Positions 1 through 10,499 of a DNA stretch of 64,000 bases are shown here, piece after piece. How positions within the stretch are numbered: position 1 is the first letter of the stretch; every line of letters starts with the position of its first letter. The DNA comes from Phytophthora colocasiae (taxonomy: Eukaryota > Oomycota > Peronosporomycetes > Peronosporales > Peronosporaceae). The stretch is from positions 496,001 through 560,000 of the forward strand of contig JAGKQI010000064.1 of the NCBI GenBank assembly GCA_018806915.1, read 5' to 3'. The position numbers and the translations under genes are program-made. The notes under the pieces were generated by a model. The model ran no database searches. It was not told the origin of the DNA and saw nothing but the letters and a program-made list of their open reading frames with translations.

Positions 1-1743
1 TTCTTAGACTTTGGAGTATCCTTCGCTTTCAACATCTCAAACAGTGGACCCGCATCCTTAGCAAATCCGTCGCAAAAGCGCTGCACGTATGTGGCTGTCC
101 CCAAGAAAGATTGCAGTTCACTCTTTGTCTTTGGTAGGGGCCACGTTTGTAGGACTTCTACTTTCTTCGGGTCGATTCTTACCTCCATCCCTACCGATAT
201 AATCACCAAGACACGGAATCTCCGGAGAACAGAACACACATTTGCTCAACTTCACGAAAAAGTCATTTTTCTCCAGCCGTTCCAGCACCTTATCCAACGC
301 TTCGAGGTGAGAATCGAGATCCTTCGCTCTAGTGAACACATAAATGTCATCAAAGTACGAAAGACAGAAATCAGCCAGATCACTAAGTAATTTGCGTATT
401 CCTGCGTTGAAAGTCGCTGGCGCATTAGACAACCCCATCGGTATCACTAAATATTCAAAGGAGCCATCCGCGGTTTGAAATGCAGTGTACTTTATATCCG
501 AATCTTCCATCCGAAACTGATAATATCCACTCAGTAGATCCATGCAGCTATACCAATAAGCTCCTGCATGCGCTCGAAAATACAATCCTTTCGCGGCATT
601 GGCAACGTCCGTCGAACTGTGTGGTTATTCATCGCCCTATAATCATGTACAATTCGCCAACCTACAGGTTTCTTGACGCAAAATGTAGGAGCCCCATGTG
701 GAGAAGAAGATGGCCTGATCAATCCAGCTTTCAACATTTCATCGACCCAAGCTCGAATTTCCTGCTCCTGGGCTGGTGATTGTCGCCATTGTTGCCTGAA
801 AATGGGTTCTTTCGTATCAACTTCCATCTTATGTACTCCATGGCTCCGAGGAGGTAATCGTTTTGGGAGTTTCTGCCTGAAAACTTCTTTATGGCGCTCT
901 AACACGGAGTATATAGGATGTCCTTTATAGTCCTCCACAGTTGTCAATGCCTTTGCCGTTTCCGTTTGCTCTTTCTCGATAACTGGTCTCACAACAAACA
1001 CGCACTCAATGTCTTGGGGCTTTCATAAGTCTTTTGAACTGTTTGCGTGTTATGTATTTTGTTTCCCCACTCGTAACCGAGAAATATCCATGTTGGAAAT
1101 ATCTACTTCGTCCCCGGGTTGAATTTTCCCCCACTGCAACACGTTTCCCTCCGACTCGTGTCGCCGGCTGAGACGGGATCGTCGTTGTCTTCGGTTTTAT
1201 TGTTTTCTTCTTACTTCCCTGCCGCTTCTTCGGACTGCTGTTTGGCTCAAATCCAGGACGAGGCTTGACAGTCTCGTTAATCCAATCAATGTCTGGGTTG
1301 GTAGCCTTGAGCCACGGCATACCAAGAAGTAAATCCTGTTCTTCAGGCACTGGAAGTACCAAAAAGTCATCCACGTACGTCGGAAAAGTATCAATGTACA
1401 AGTTCATCCGCAAAGTCCTCTTCCTAATCTTCATCTCTTGTTTGTTTGCTAAAGTAATCGGAATATCTACTCCATGGTCTTCAATTTTGTTTTCCAATCC
1501 TGCTCGCTGACAGAAAGCAGGACTCACAGCATTAATCGTAGCACCACTATCGATAAAATTCGAGTTTGTCACGAATAAATCATCTCGAGTGCATTGCACG
1601 GTACTGTTAGTATGCAATAAGCAGTAATAATCACTTTCCAAGTCGCTAGAATGATTTGGAGTATTTAGAGAAGTAAGAGTGTCGAAAAAATCCACTTTCT
1701 CCACTTTCTCCACTTGATTCTGCACTGCCACGAACATCGTCAA
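1..1743 (-). pseudogene. Ty3/gypsy Pol: protease and reverse transcriptase (frameshifted, runs off window)
   Basis: From 1743 leftward comes a retropepsin-like protease with the active-site motif DSGATINAVS near 1540, then a basic Pro/Lys-rich linker. A new frame starting near 1001 gives the reverse transcriptase fingers and palm, and another shift near 560-590 leads to the catalytic YFDD motif (about 330-345). A further shift near 150-190 is needed to continue into the RT connection region, which runs off the left edge. Each segment matches Ty3/gypsy RT order and spacing. At least three frame breaks in under 1.8 kb mark it as a decayed copy. Confidence 0.85.
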
Positions 1744-1982
1744 TTCTTTTTATTGTTTTCAATTTGGAGATGTACATTGTGAATGTCGTCACAGACTTCA
1801 GTTGATTTTGTCTGATCGCCGAAATTGTCGGACCTTTCCTGAGTCTTTAGACGACTGAGCTTCCAGTATGCCCACTTAATCGCTCAACATCGAGCGGGCT
1901 TACTCGTTTAACTGCTCTTCTTCACTTTGTGACTGATTCTCCGCCACTACTAGTCGTTCCAGCATCGCGAATATTTTCTTGT

Positions 1983-3204
1983 TCAGGTTGCTGGTTGTGG
2001 GGCGCTTTTCCGGTGTTTGAACCAGCAATCTTCAACTCGATGTGGTCCACGGCCGCAATGACTGCAATTCTTCTCTGTCTTAGCCGAATTAAATCCACCA
2101 CGGCCTCCAAATCCGGATTTACGAGCTGCAGGTGCAGTTGGATTTGATTGTCGATTCGGCATCGAATTGTTTCCTCCATTTCTGCCTTTGAACTTGTTTT
2201 CCGTCGGTTTATTTCCTGCTGTCTTTTCTTTAAGTTCCCACTCAAGAAACCCTTCTTGAATTGCCGAGTTCAAATCTACCGGCTTCTTCCGCAGTATTTC
2301 TCGTTTCATGTTCACGTCCGATAATCCGTTGAGAAACACATTCATTGCCGTGAGAGAATCTACCTGCACGATGCGGTTAAGCTCTCGAAATTTGCCTACA
2401 TACCCGGTATATCCACCAGTCTGTTTGATAGTCAGCAAACGATTCCGACTTTTTTCCATAAAGTTGGGCTCCATAAATTCCATTGCCATATTCAACTTCA
2501 TCGCACTCCACAGCTTACTCGATGAATCATCAGTCATGTATCTCTGATACCAGACCAGAGCATTCTTTTGCACACACTGATTTAATTCGAATGTCAGCAA
2601 GTCATCATGTTGTAGTAAATCGTATCCTTTCTGCCGGAAATACGATTCGAATTGAAAAGATGAAGCTGTTTAGTTTCACTCCATCGATTTCTCCGAGGAA
2701 AATCGGTGGTTTCACATCCATTTTCCGCAAGTTTAATCCTCTTTGTCCCTCGAAGATGCCACCAGCTCGGTCACCTGCAGCGACTTGATGGTCATTCATA
2801 GCCGGGATAGCTCCCACTGGAGCTGTAGCTGCGGGTATGACGGGTTGTCGTTGTGCCTGGTCATCACGAAGGTTCTGTTGCGTGGCACGAGCCAAACGCT
2901 GCGCTTCTTGTGCCATTTGCTGTACTTGAGTAAGACCTTGGGTCAAATTTGTCATTCCTTGTACCAAATTAACCACTGTGTCGTTCAAAGCAGCGATTTC
3001 GTCTCGAAGTTCGCGACTCATGTTGTTTATTGTTGTGTTGATGTTAGTGCTAAAAGCCCTAAGATCATCATGGGTTTCGTCCAGCCTTGTCTCAAGGTGA
3101 TCGATCCTTTCATTCTCGGCATTGCGGAGATTTCCATCCAACTGTTGCCTCACCGGAGCTGTGTCGCTTCTTAACATCCTTCTCACGGTGTTTCTTTCTT
3201 GCAT
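1983..3204 (-). pseudogene. Ty3/gypsy Gag (frameshifted)
   Basis: Two overlapping minus-strand frames encode a Gag-like protein. The first part, from the ATG at 3204 to about 2640, carries a predicted coiled-coil stretch rich in heptad Leu/Val and Gln. The second part (2600-1983) ends with a CCHC zinc knuckle, CSHCGRGPHRVEDC (CX2CX4HX4C), typical of the nucleocapsid part of Gag. The change of frame at about 2600-2640 breaks the gene. The region just downstream is Gly- and Asn-rich and low in complexity. The role in an intact element would be capsid assembly and RNA packaging; this copy is very likely dead. Confidence 0.8.
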
Positions 3205-3222
3205 CGTTACCAAGTTCTACTA

Positions 3223-3443
3223 TGTCGCAATCTTCTCGCTCACTTGTGAGCTAGAAGATAGTTTGGTAGCACTTGTACAGAGAAAGTCTTAATTCAGTTT
3301 TGTAGTGCCCGAGATTTCCTCTCGAGGTCACCTGGGTTGAAGCCCACGTCTGCTTGGCCAGAGCAGTAGTCGACTTTATTCTTTAGATTCCAGAATGAGC
3401 GTGCTCGCTCATTCTCTAGCACTAGCCGCTATTTTCCGTTAAC
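3223..3443 (-). repeat. Probable 5' LTR of the Ty3 element
   Basis: On the minus strand the segment begins TGTTAACGG at 3443. It may end in CA at 3223, just before a TTGGTAACGATGC stretch (3201-3213) whose complement ends in CCA, as a tRNA primer-binding site would. It contains a perfect 9-bp inverted repeat (GAATGAGCG...CGCTCATTC, about 3392-3415). An alternative inner end is 3301, also TG...CA. Only one LTR is in the window, so the boundaries cannot be confirmed by comparison. Confidence 0.4.
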
Positions 3444-3531
3444 ATGCATTCCTGACATACACTCTGATTATTGCCGTTGCTCGAGCCTTGTTGACATGCT
3501 ACAAGTTGTTTCTTGCAACACTTTGACTTCC

Positions 3532-4824
3532 TTAGCTCACGAGGTTCTTGAATAATCTCGTGACACAAGTACTCGATAGGTCGTCCAGATTGGAGCAATC
3601 TCCACCTTGATATAAGACGTAAGATGGCTTGATAATGGTTCCTTCGCTGTTTAAATTCCAGGTTAAGCCGACCGGAGTATTCACAGTCGTATCCTTAACC
3701 GGATTGCAGGTAAACACTCTACAACAGGTGTTCCAGTCGGCACGGGAATACCCATAATCACAATTGCCAACGACATCCAATTCACATTCATAACATTCAT
3801 CTGCTGATGCCCTTAAATCACCAACCTGGTCCCCACACTCGGTGTTGCAATTAGGATTCTGCTCGTAAAATTGAATCCGACACTCCAATAAATCGTACTC
3901 CTCATTACCAAGATCCACCAGGCACTCATCAGGTTCAGCCGATCCTGCTCCGCATTCATATGTACACAATGGATCCTTTATAAAGTCGTAAGTACCCATC
4001 CCCAGACGACGATTCTTGTTTCCTTCTGCACCCGAAGCTGTAGTGTTTGAGTGGATGATATTATCAAGGTCAGTCGACTGGAACGAAACCTTGCAATTGG
4101 GATATATTTCTGTCAAATTTGCCCATGCCATCTCCAACTGGAGTAAGCAACCCCCAGCATCCGAAGTGTATGGTTCACTGCTGCTTACTGTGTAGAAGTA
4201 GACAGGGTTATTACTAAACTCTGCACTGAAAAACGCGTTCCCCACAACAGGCCGACCAACTGCAGTTTCCCAAACTGTGGCGCAGTTCAAAAATTCGACC
4301 GAAGCAATCGCCACAATCTCACGCAACTCCGTCTCTTGAGGAGCAGTGCTGTCATTGCTTGCGTTGCTTGATAGCTGCTGAAAGTTCTCCAGTTTCAGAG
4401 CGTTCGGATCATCCTGCAAGTTCCAAAGGTTCGCAGCAGACGTACAGTTATACATAACCTGTGTTCGGCCAGACAATTCATCGGAAGGTATTTCTGAGGT
4501 TTCAGTCATCGTCTCTACTCGATCTTTTGTCGGTATGATGAGAACTGAAGCAGCAACATTTGAGTTGGCAGTTGCCACACCGGCCAACCCTGGGGATTCG
4601 TCTTTCACCGCATCGTAGCTAGTCGCCACTGCGATTAGAGAGTCTGGTGCAAGTCCGGTCGAGTTCAAAAGTTCATTTTGGAGATTCTCAGCGGGCAAGT
4701 ACACGACGCCTGCGTCTTGGCCCGCGTTGTCAGCGTCGGACCCACTCCAGCTGTAACTCCTGGGAGCCGCGTTCGTCCCAACGCAAAACAGAATCGGCAA
4801 CGTCGCCACGCGAAGAAGACGCAT
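3532..4824 (-). CDS. Secreted Cys-rich hypothetical protein
   Basis: A single uninterrupted 430-residue frame begins at an ATG (4824). Residues 1-20 (MRLLRVATLPILFCVGTNAA) have the basic start, hydrophobic core and small residues of a classical signal peptide with cleavage near A19-A20. The middle third has several N-x-S/T sites, as expected of a glycoprotein. The C-terminal 150 residues are rich in cysteines (CTYEC, NCNTEC, DECYECEL, NTCCRVFTC), suggesting a disulfide-bonded extracellular domain. No RXLR-type motif is seen after the signal peptide, and I recognise no catalytic motif. It lies between a dead retrotransposon and a CRN gene. It may be an apoplastic or cell-wall protein; the function is unknown to me. 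Confidence 0.75.
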   Translation of the reverse strand: MRLLRVATLPILFCVGTNAAPRSYSWSGSDADNAGQDAGVVYLPAENLQNELLNSTGLAPDSLIAVATSYDAVKDESPGLAGVATANSNVAASVLIIPTKDRVETMTETSEIPSDELSGRTQVMYNCTSAANLWNLQDDPNALKLENFQQLSSNASNDSTAPQETELREIVAIASVEFLNCATVWETAVGRPVVGNAFFSAEFSNNPVYFYTVSSSEPYTSDAGGCLLQLEMAWANLTEIYPNCKVSFQSTDLDNIIHSNTTASGAEGNKNRRLGMGTYDFIKDPLCTYECGAGSAEPDECLVDLGNEEYDLLECRIQFYEQNPNCNTECGDQVGDLRASADECYECELDVVGNCDYGYSRADWNTCCRVFTCNPVKDTTVNTPVGLTWNLNSEGTIIKPSYVLYQGGDCSNLDDLSSTCVTRLFKNLVS

Positions 4825-5650
4825 CGTGGTATACTTGCTTGTTGAGGTGGATCTTGGAATGAAAACTTAAATGAGGATAGCTACTACCTTCTACAACGGG
4901 AGGAGTTTTCATACGGAAGCCGCTTAACAATGGGTTCTACTGCATACCTGGCCCGTTTGCAAAACGGAAAGGGATTAAATTACTTGGGCGGAGATACTAA
5001 CTATATTTTTAAAGAAATACAACACTTCATGTAGTGTAAACCCGCTATCTGCCTTTTTAGCTGGTGTCGGAAGGTAACTGATGAAAACTGTTGACGGGGC
5101 GGAGAACCTGTTTGCATATAGTATAATGTTAATCCGGATTAATATCTGTACGTTTCAGTAATAGGTTGGAAACTTTCCCATGGAAAGATCTGCATGTATG
5201 TAGCTAAGGACAGACTTCAGATAGACGTTGGAAGAGTTCCACAGCTGGACAAAGGGCGCTGCTATACTGGATAGCATTCGAAAATTCAATATCCCATTCA
5301 AACAATTTACAATCACAATCAAACCTTCAGAATTCAATAGCCAAGGCAACCAGGAATAACCACCTGCTGCTGTCGCGGCACAAATACGCTTAGTAGTTAT
5401 CCAACTTCAATTTCCTTCCTTCCTAGAAATGTACGTGTACATGTCGTATTAATTCTTGTATCATAAATTGAAGCAAGAGAACAAAAAACACGAGAGAATC
5501 AGTTGCAGCATTATTTCAGGCAAAATTATCGGGGTGTTTATTTTCACATTGTAATTCATAAATATGATAGTCAAGATCCAAGCTAAAACACCCAAATATA
5601 TTTACGAAGCATGCCCGTCATGCCTGAGATTGCATGTAACCACTCCAATA
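4825..5650. other. Intergenic stretch without a recognisable gene
   Basis: AT-rich sequence between the secreted-protein gene and the CRN gene. Only short, compositionally poor frames are present. The one notable item is a perfect 14-bp palindrome TTAATCCGGATTAA at 5129-5142. Confidence 0.6.
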
Positions 5651-7603
5651 CTACATATAAAAGCGCTCGTAGCCTTCGTTGTCCTCTCCAATATATAGAT
5701 GGCACTTGCCGAATTTATCTGGAGAAAAGAGGTAGAAAACCTTAACGTCGGGGTAGCCCACATCATACACTCTCCGCACAGTGTGAATCCGACGCACATA
5801 GTTAACCAAGAACATCGCACTGATACCGAGTCGTTGTCTGTAGTCATCCGCTTCTTTTGCCGCAGCTTGGATCGCGGTTTCTTCCAATAAATCCGATCTG
5901 AGCTCATATGCACATTTTTTACCATTCCCATCGTCGACAATGAGATCTAGTCTTCGGTTATCCCTGTTATAGAAATCTCGAACTTCCGCAAGGACAGACA
6001 TGCATATCTTGTTTGCTTTGAATAGTTCCTGGATCGATGCATATAATTCAAACAGGACTGCAGCTTCGATAGAAGATGGACCATCCTTCAAATTATCATA
6101 GGGAATCGATTCCGATTTCATGGAATCAACCGAGGCAGCGAGAAGGCCGATAGGGTCATCGTCACTTCTCCACGTCCACATGAAAAACACATTGGTTTTG
6201 CGAATCGGTATGGCTTCCAGGCACAGTCGTCGCATCAATTCAGACGAAAATCTCAACTCCACATCACCAGAATCAGATGTGCCAGTTGTATAAACACCCA
6301 TTCGCAGCAGCTTCTCCCGGTTGGAACTTAAGTTAGCGCGATTTGCGCCATCATCGCCCTTCATCGACAATTCAAGTAGCTCAAAATCGGATGCGCTCAA
6401 TTGTTGTAGTTCGTTCCATATCTTGTCAGTCCAAATGAATCTACTGCGATACTCGTTAAAACTCTGAATTTTAAACCAATGTTCCCACTCATGTCGCTCC
6501 ACTTTAAATTTGTCAAAATCAATCGAGAACCGTACTAGTGATCCTAGTACGCCCGGGGCCCCGACGCTACACTCCATGATAGCCTGTCGAGTAGAATCTC
6601 GGAATGGATAGCGTCTCTCGATCTGATTGAAAAAATCGACCATTTGATCTGTGGTAAAAGGCTCAATCTGGAATACTTTTACTGGGCTCATCTCGTCACC
6701 TTGAAACCTATCCAGCAATCCGTATGTCCCAATTCCGAGAAATCCCACACAAGTGTGACTGGATAATTGCCATGTCCGTAAATACTGCATAAAATTACTC
6801 GTCAGCTCTTCGTTCTCAAACATGATATCCATTTGATCGATCACCAGCCAAAGTCGTTGTCCACTGCGCTGAATCATGATTTGGAATTCTTCAAATGACG
6901 CTGACCCTTCGCCTATTGTCCTGCTCAATGCAAGCCAAAAATCTTCTTCTGTTTTGACGATGCTAGGGGAGAGCGACAGATAGACGCCAAGAACCGACAG
7001 GTCTTCAGCCAGAGACTTCCAAAGTCGGATAGCTATCGTTGTCTTTCCGAATTGACGAGGTCCGTACAACAGACACAACGGAGGGATACTGCACGTCAAA
7101 AATGCCGATTCCAGCTTTTGATATGTGCCAATGGATTCCATCGGAACTGAGAAACACCCTTTAAGAACGGGACCTTGGTAGGCAACCACTAGTGGGTAAG
7201 GTTTGACACGCGTCGGGGGTGGTAAGTCTTCGATTTGTGTCATCGCTTGGCGCTTTAGAGTCGCGTGCTCTGGAATCTTCACCAGCACGTGAATGATCTC
7301 CTCCGTCGGAGCACCGTCAAACAAGTCACCAATCTTTGCTAATGGGCTAAGTTCGTTGTCCAGAAGTCCTTCTACAGACGTAGGAACGACTCCACGGCGT
7401 AGTTTAAGCGCATCAGGGCCAGTCGACGACAGCCACATGCCGTCCTTTTTCGACAGGAAGATCTGTAGATCGCAGGCAGGACTCGTCATATCTTCAATCT
7501 CTCCCTTGACGGCCTCCTTCAAATCTGCTACCGTCTGGTGCTTGTCTAGGTGGGCAACGAAAACATCTCCCACATCACCTAAGATCACGCAGAATGTCTC
7601 CAT
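5651..7603 (-). CDS. Crinkler (CRN) family effector with P-loop NTPase and nuclease-like C terminus
   Basis: The frame reads 650 residues from the ATG at 7603, which gives the METFCVILG start typical of CRN headers. It also stays open upstream through ATGs at 7621 and 7648. About residue 46 is LQIFLSKK, a variant of the LFLAK motif. About residue 105 is HVLVKIP, matching the HVLVxxP motif that ends the CRN DWL region. Next come a Walker A GPRQFGKT (about 181-188) and a Walker B-like WLVIDQMD (about 251-258). Near the C terminus, LDLIVDD followed by YELRSD resembles the D...ExK/R core of PD-(D/E)XK restriction-endonuclease folds reported for CRN-related proteins. CRNs are secreted or host-translocated and act in host nuclei; whether this one does is inferred. 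The shortened paralogue at 10500-11525 lacks the header. Confidence 0.85.
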   Translation of the reverse strand: METFCVILGDVGDVFVAHLDKHQTVADLKEAVKGEIEDMTSPACDLQIFLSKKDGMWLSSTGPDALKLRRGVVPTSVEGLLDNELSPLAKIGDLFDGAPTEEIIHVLVKIPEHATLKRQAMTQIEDLPPPTRVKPYPLVVAYQGPVLKGCFSVPMESIGTYQKLESAFLTCSIPPLCLLYGPRQFGKTTIAIRLWKSLAEDLSVLGVYLSLSPSIVKTEEDFWLALSRTIGEGSASFEEFQIMIQRSGQRLWLVIDQMDIMFENEELTSNFMQYLRTWQLSSHTCVGFLGIGTYGLLDRFQGDEMSPVKVFQIEPFTTDQMVDFFNQIERRYPFRDSTRQAIMECSVGAPGVLGSLVRFSIDFDKFKVERHEWEHWFKIQSFNEYRSRFIWTDKIWNELQQLSASDFELLELSMKGDDGANRANLSSNREKLLRMGVYTTGTSDSGDVELRFSSELMRRLCLEAIPIRKTNVFFMWTWRSDDDPIGLLAASVDSMKSESIPYDNLKDGPSSIEAAVLFELYASIQELFKANKICMSVLAEVRDFYNRDNRRLDLIVDDGNGKKCAYELRSDLLEETAIQAAAKEADDYRQRLGISAMFLVNYVRRIHTVRRVYDVGYPDVKVFYLFSPDKFGKCHLYIGEDNEGYERFYM

Positions 7604-7866
7604 GTTTCCTCGAGCCGACATGAATTTTATAATGAGCAGGATGCACATAACCAACCAGCTGAAAATTCTCAGTAACGACGCTGACCTCAATCAGTAGTCA
7701 AGATTTTTTCGTTTCTTTCCCGGATGCTTGCATCGAAAAGTTTCGTTGGAAATCGCCAGTAGCTACGCCAACGACATTCTTTTACCGAGAATTCCTCGTT
7801 TTTTCCTGGTCTCATTTTTTCTTCTCTTTACCATTTCTCAAGTTCCCCAGTTTTATTTTATCGGCG

Positions 7867-10257
7867 ATGTCATCGTTCGAAGAATACTTCGAAGAAGGCC
7901 AGTGGCCTTTTGGTGGAGAAGGTGTTGCTGAAGAAGAAGCAGGCGAAGCTGATGAGGTGCTGACACCAAGTGGGGCTTCGTGTGTCAAGATCAGTGAAAT
8001 CTTGGCAACGTCTGACAGTGAAGCTGGTGAGTACTCTTTTAGCGGTATAGCGGATACGTTACCCATCGCTCCTGGCCTTACCGTTGATGGAGTGGGGAGG
8101 ATTTCATTCCCTCTCGTTCCAGAACAAGCCGAAAAGCTGATCGAGAAATGTGAAAAATCTCCATTTGGCCACAATCTAGAAACGAAAATGGATGAGAATG
8201 TGCGCAAGAGCTGGCAATTAGCACCCGATCAAGTGAAGATAAGCAACGCTCAATGGCAATCTGGTATTGAAGAGCTCACGAAGACTATCGCTCAGCGCTT
8301 AGGGTACAAAGAAGTCCCGATGCTGTGTGTTTTGTACAAGGTGCTGGTGTATGGAGAAGGAGGGCATTTCCTCAAACATCAAGACACAGAAAAAGAAGAT
8401 GGAATGATCGCTACTCTGGTGATTCAACCGCCAAGTGAACACGAAGGAGGAGACTTGGTGGTGTTTCGAGGTGGCAAAGAGAGATACCGCCATGATTTCG
8501 GCAAATCCAACGGTACAGCAGCCTTCTCTACGCACTTTGCTGTCCACTATGCCGATGCAGAGCACGCTTTGGAAAAAGTGACAAAGGGATATCGTCTTGC
8601 ATTGGTCTACTCCCTTTGCCTCCCACCGACAATGAGACATCTTGAAAAGGATTTCAGCTTGCCAACGTGTGATGATCTTGCTGATGCGATAAGTGAAATG
8701 ACGTTGGAAGAAGAGTCTCTGGCCTTGTTGCTAACTCACCAATACACGAAGAAAAGTATTGGGAAAATGGGCACGCGTGCTCTCAAAGGAGAGGACAATG
8801 CTAAATTTCGGGCACTTGAGGAAGCGAATGCTCTGGTACCGACCGACAGAAAGCTCCGGTTCTTCATTGCCAAGTTGTCCCACGAAATCATTTCGTGTCC
8901 TGGCAGGGCTTTCTGCTATGGATGGGAAAAGGTTGCACGTAGTGAACAAATCGATTGGTACGAATCTACTGGTGAATATCTGGGGTGCTGCAAGGAGGAG
9001 AAGTTCAAGACCAAGCTTAATTTTCTGAATCCTGCTCAGAAAACTTTCGAACAGATCTGGAAACACCTTGAAGATAGTGTTGAAGAGCCTTATACTGGGA
9101 ACGAAGGCCCGACGCTAAATACCAAGTACTCCACCTTTGCAATTGTCGCATGGCCCGCTGCCAAACACGCGAAGAATGCCGTAAAGATGATGTCGGCAGA
9201 TCTCGCAGTGGAGGCGCTTCTTGAGCAGAGGCCGATTGAAGTGACTGCACTTCGAGAATTCTTAAGTAAAGTGAGCGAGAAGATCGAGAGAAACAACGCT
9301 TCGGTGAGGTTTTGCCGGTCATTTTGTGAACTTCTGGTGGAATCGGGCGACCTTGATCTGGCGAAGGTCTTCATGTCCAAGCATTTTCCTCCACTAGGAT
9401 CGTTGAGCGAGAATGCGACGCTTGTTCCCGTTATTACCAAAATTATTGATCACTTTGGCTGGAATACCATTGGAGTGGATGTGATGGATAAGTTAAACAA
9501 ACCCGCACACTGGTACGAAGATGAGGACGCTCTTGGCGATACCTCACTGGAGATGATGGTGCAAGTGCTGGATAGTGTGCAAGATGGAATAGCGCAGAAG
9601 GATCTGCTTAAAATGGCTGTGGACGAGGCTCTGAAAGTTGACAAGAAGGATGAAAACGACCTAAACTCGTCCAAAGTAGCTGGGTTACTGTGGAAACACG
9701 TTGTCCAATCTGCCGACCAAACAACTTTCGATACCATCGTCACGTATTTCAAGGAGAAAAATCCAGAGCAGCTTGGCCCTGCAGTCGAGTTGTTTTCACA
9801 ATACGTTGATGATCTTGATGAATCGAATGCCAAACGAAAGGCTCTGACTTCGATTGCTGAGCGTCGGACGGAGTGGCTGAAGAAGAACACTATAAAGATG
9901 GATACGACGTTTTCGTGGGAAATGCCAGGTGCAGAATTCCCGGATAGCAAGGAAATCGAAGATTTCTTACGTGGGCCTGACACTTCCATGAAGACGCAAG
10001 GACTGATGACGTTCAGTGGCATTCCTGAAGCTCGGAAGTATGCAGCGAAATACCCTCATACCAGACAGCATGAGGCTTCATTCAAGATGACGCCTGCTGG
10101 TAAAGGTAGCAATGCATATCTGACGATCACGAAGACTCGAATGTGGTTTGACGCCCGTCAAGTCAAGCTGGTTAAAAACTTGGAGGAGCTGAAAACGCTT
10201 CAAAAGCTTTACAATGGATCTGCTGCAACTAGCCGCAAGAAGCCTCGCCGCGAATAA
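7867..10257 (+). CDS. Large 2-oxoglutarate/Fe(II) oxygenase-like protein
   Basis: An intronless 796-residue frame from a clear ATG. Residues about 150-250 form a prolyl-4-hydroxylase-like double-stranded beta-helix core. The metal ligands are probably H171 and D173 (HFLKHQD) and H233, and R243 would bind 2-oxoglutarate (EH...GYRLALVY). The remaining 540 residues are helical and charged, without a domain I recognise. They end in a Lys/Arg-rich tail that could be a nuclear signal. Substrate unknown. The gene starts 264 bp from the CRN header and is transcribed divergently from it. A truncated CRN copy lies just downstream on the opposite strand, so this gene is sandwiched between two CRN paralogues. 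Confidence 0.75.
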   Translation: MSSFEEYFEEGQWPFGGEGVAEEEAGEADEVLTPSGASCVKISEILATSDSEAGEYSFSGIADTLPIAPGLTVDGVGRISFPLVPEQAEKLIEKCEKSPFGHNLETKMDENVRKSWQLAPDQVKISNAQWQSGIEELTKTIAQRLGYKEVPMLCVLYKVLVYGEGGHFLKHQDTEKEDGMIATLVIQPPSEHEGGDLVVFRGGKERYRHDFGKSNGTAAFSTHFAVHYADAEHALEKVTKGYRLALVYSLCLPPTMRHLEKDFSLPTCDDLADAISEMTLEEESLALLLTHQYTKKSIGKMGTRALKGEDNAKFRALEEANALVPTDRKLRFFIAKLSHEIISCPGRAFCYGWEKVARSEQIDWYESTGEYLGCCKEEKFKTKLNFLNPAQKTFEQIWKHLEDSVEEPYTGNEGPTLNTKYSTFAIVAWPAAKHAKNAVKMMSADLAVEALLEQRPIEVTALREFLSKVSEKIERNNASVRFCRSFCELLVESGDLDLAKVFMSKHFPPLGSLSENATLVPVITKIIDHFGWNTIGVDVMDKLNKPAHWYEDEDALGDTSLEMMVQVLDSVQDGIAQKDLLKMAVDEALKVDKKDENDLNSSKVAGLLWKHVVQSADQTTFDTIVTYFKEKNPEQLGPAVELFSQYVDDLDESNAKRKALTSIAERRTEWLKKNTIKMDTTFSWEMPGAEFPDSKEIEDFLRGPDTSMKTQGLMTFSGIPEARKYAAKYPHTRQHEASFKMTPAGKGSNAYLTITKTRMWFDARQVKLVKNLEELKTLQKLYNGSAATSRKKPRRE

Positions 10258-10499
10258 ATTTTGACAGATCTGCCTCGATCTGGAGTACATCCCAATCATA
10301 GCTAACGGTTCTTTGACCAGTCTTTCTTTACATCAACATGTCAGCGTGCTCAACACAACTTGTTGTTTTGATGTTTATAACTTGAATAATTAGTCAAGGG
10401 AATGTTTCATATTTCTTAGAACAAGTGTAATTGATCTTCCATGCACTCGTACGCGTGACGGGTAGCATGAGAAAAAAAAGTTGATAAACCTATAAGGCG

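Larger units (their letters stand above)
1..3443 (-). mobile_element. Degenerate Ty3/gypsy LTR retrotransposon, 5' part
   Basis: Read on the minus strand the order is LTR, gag with a zinc knuckle, aspartic protease, reverse transcriptase. This gag-PR-RT order is that of Ty3/gypsy elements. The rest of pol (RNase H, integrase) and the second LTR would lie left of base 1 and are not in the window. Coding frames change at about 2600-2640, 1001-1006, 560-590 and 150-190, so the copy cannot make a continuous polyprotein. Family assignment is firm, boundaries are not. Confidence 0.85.
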
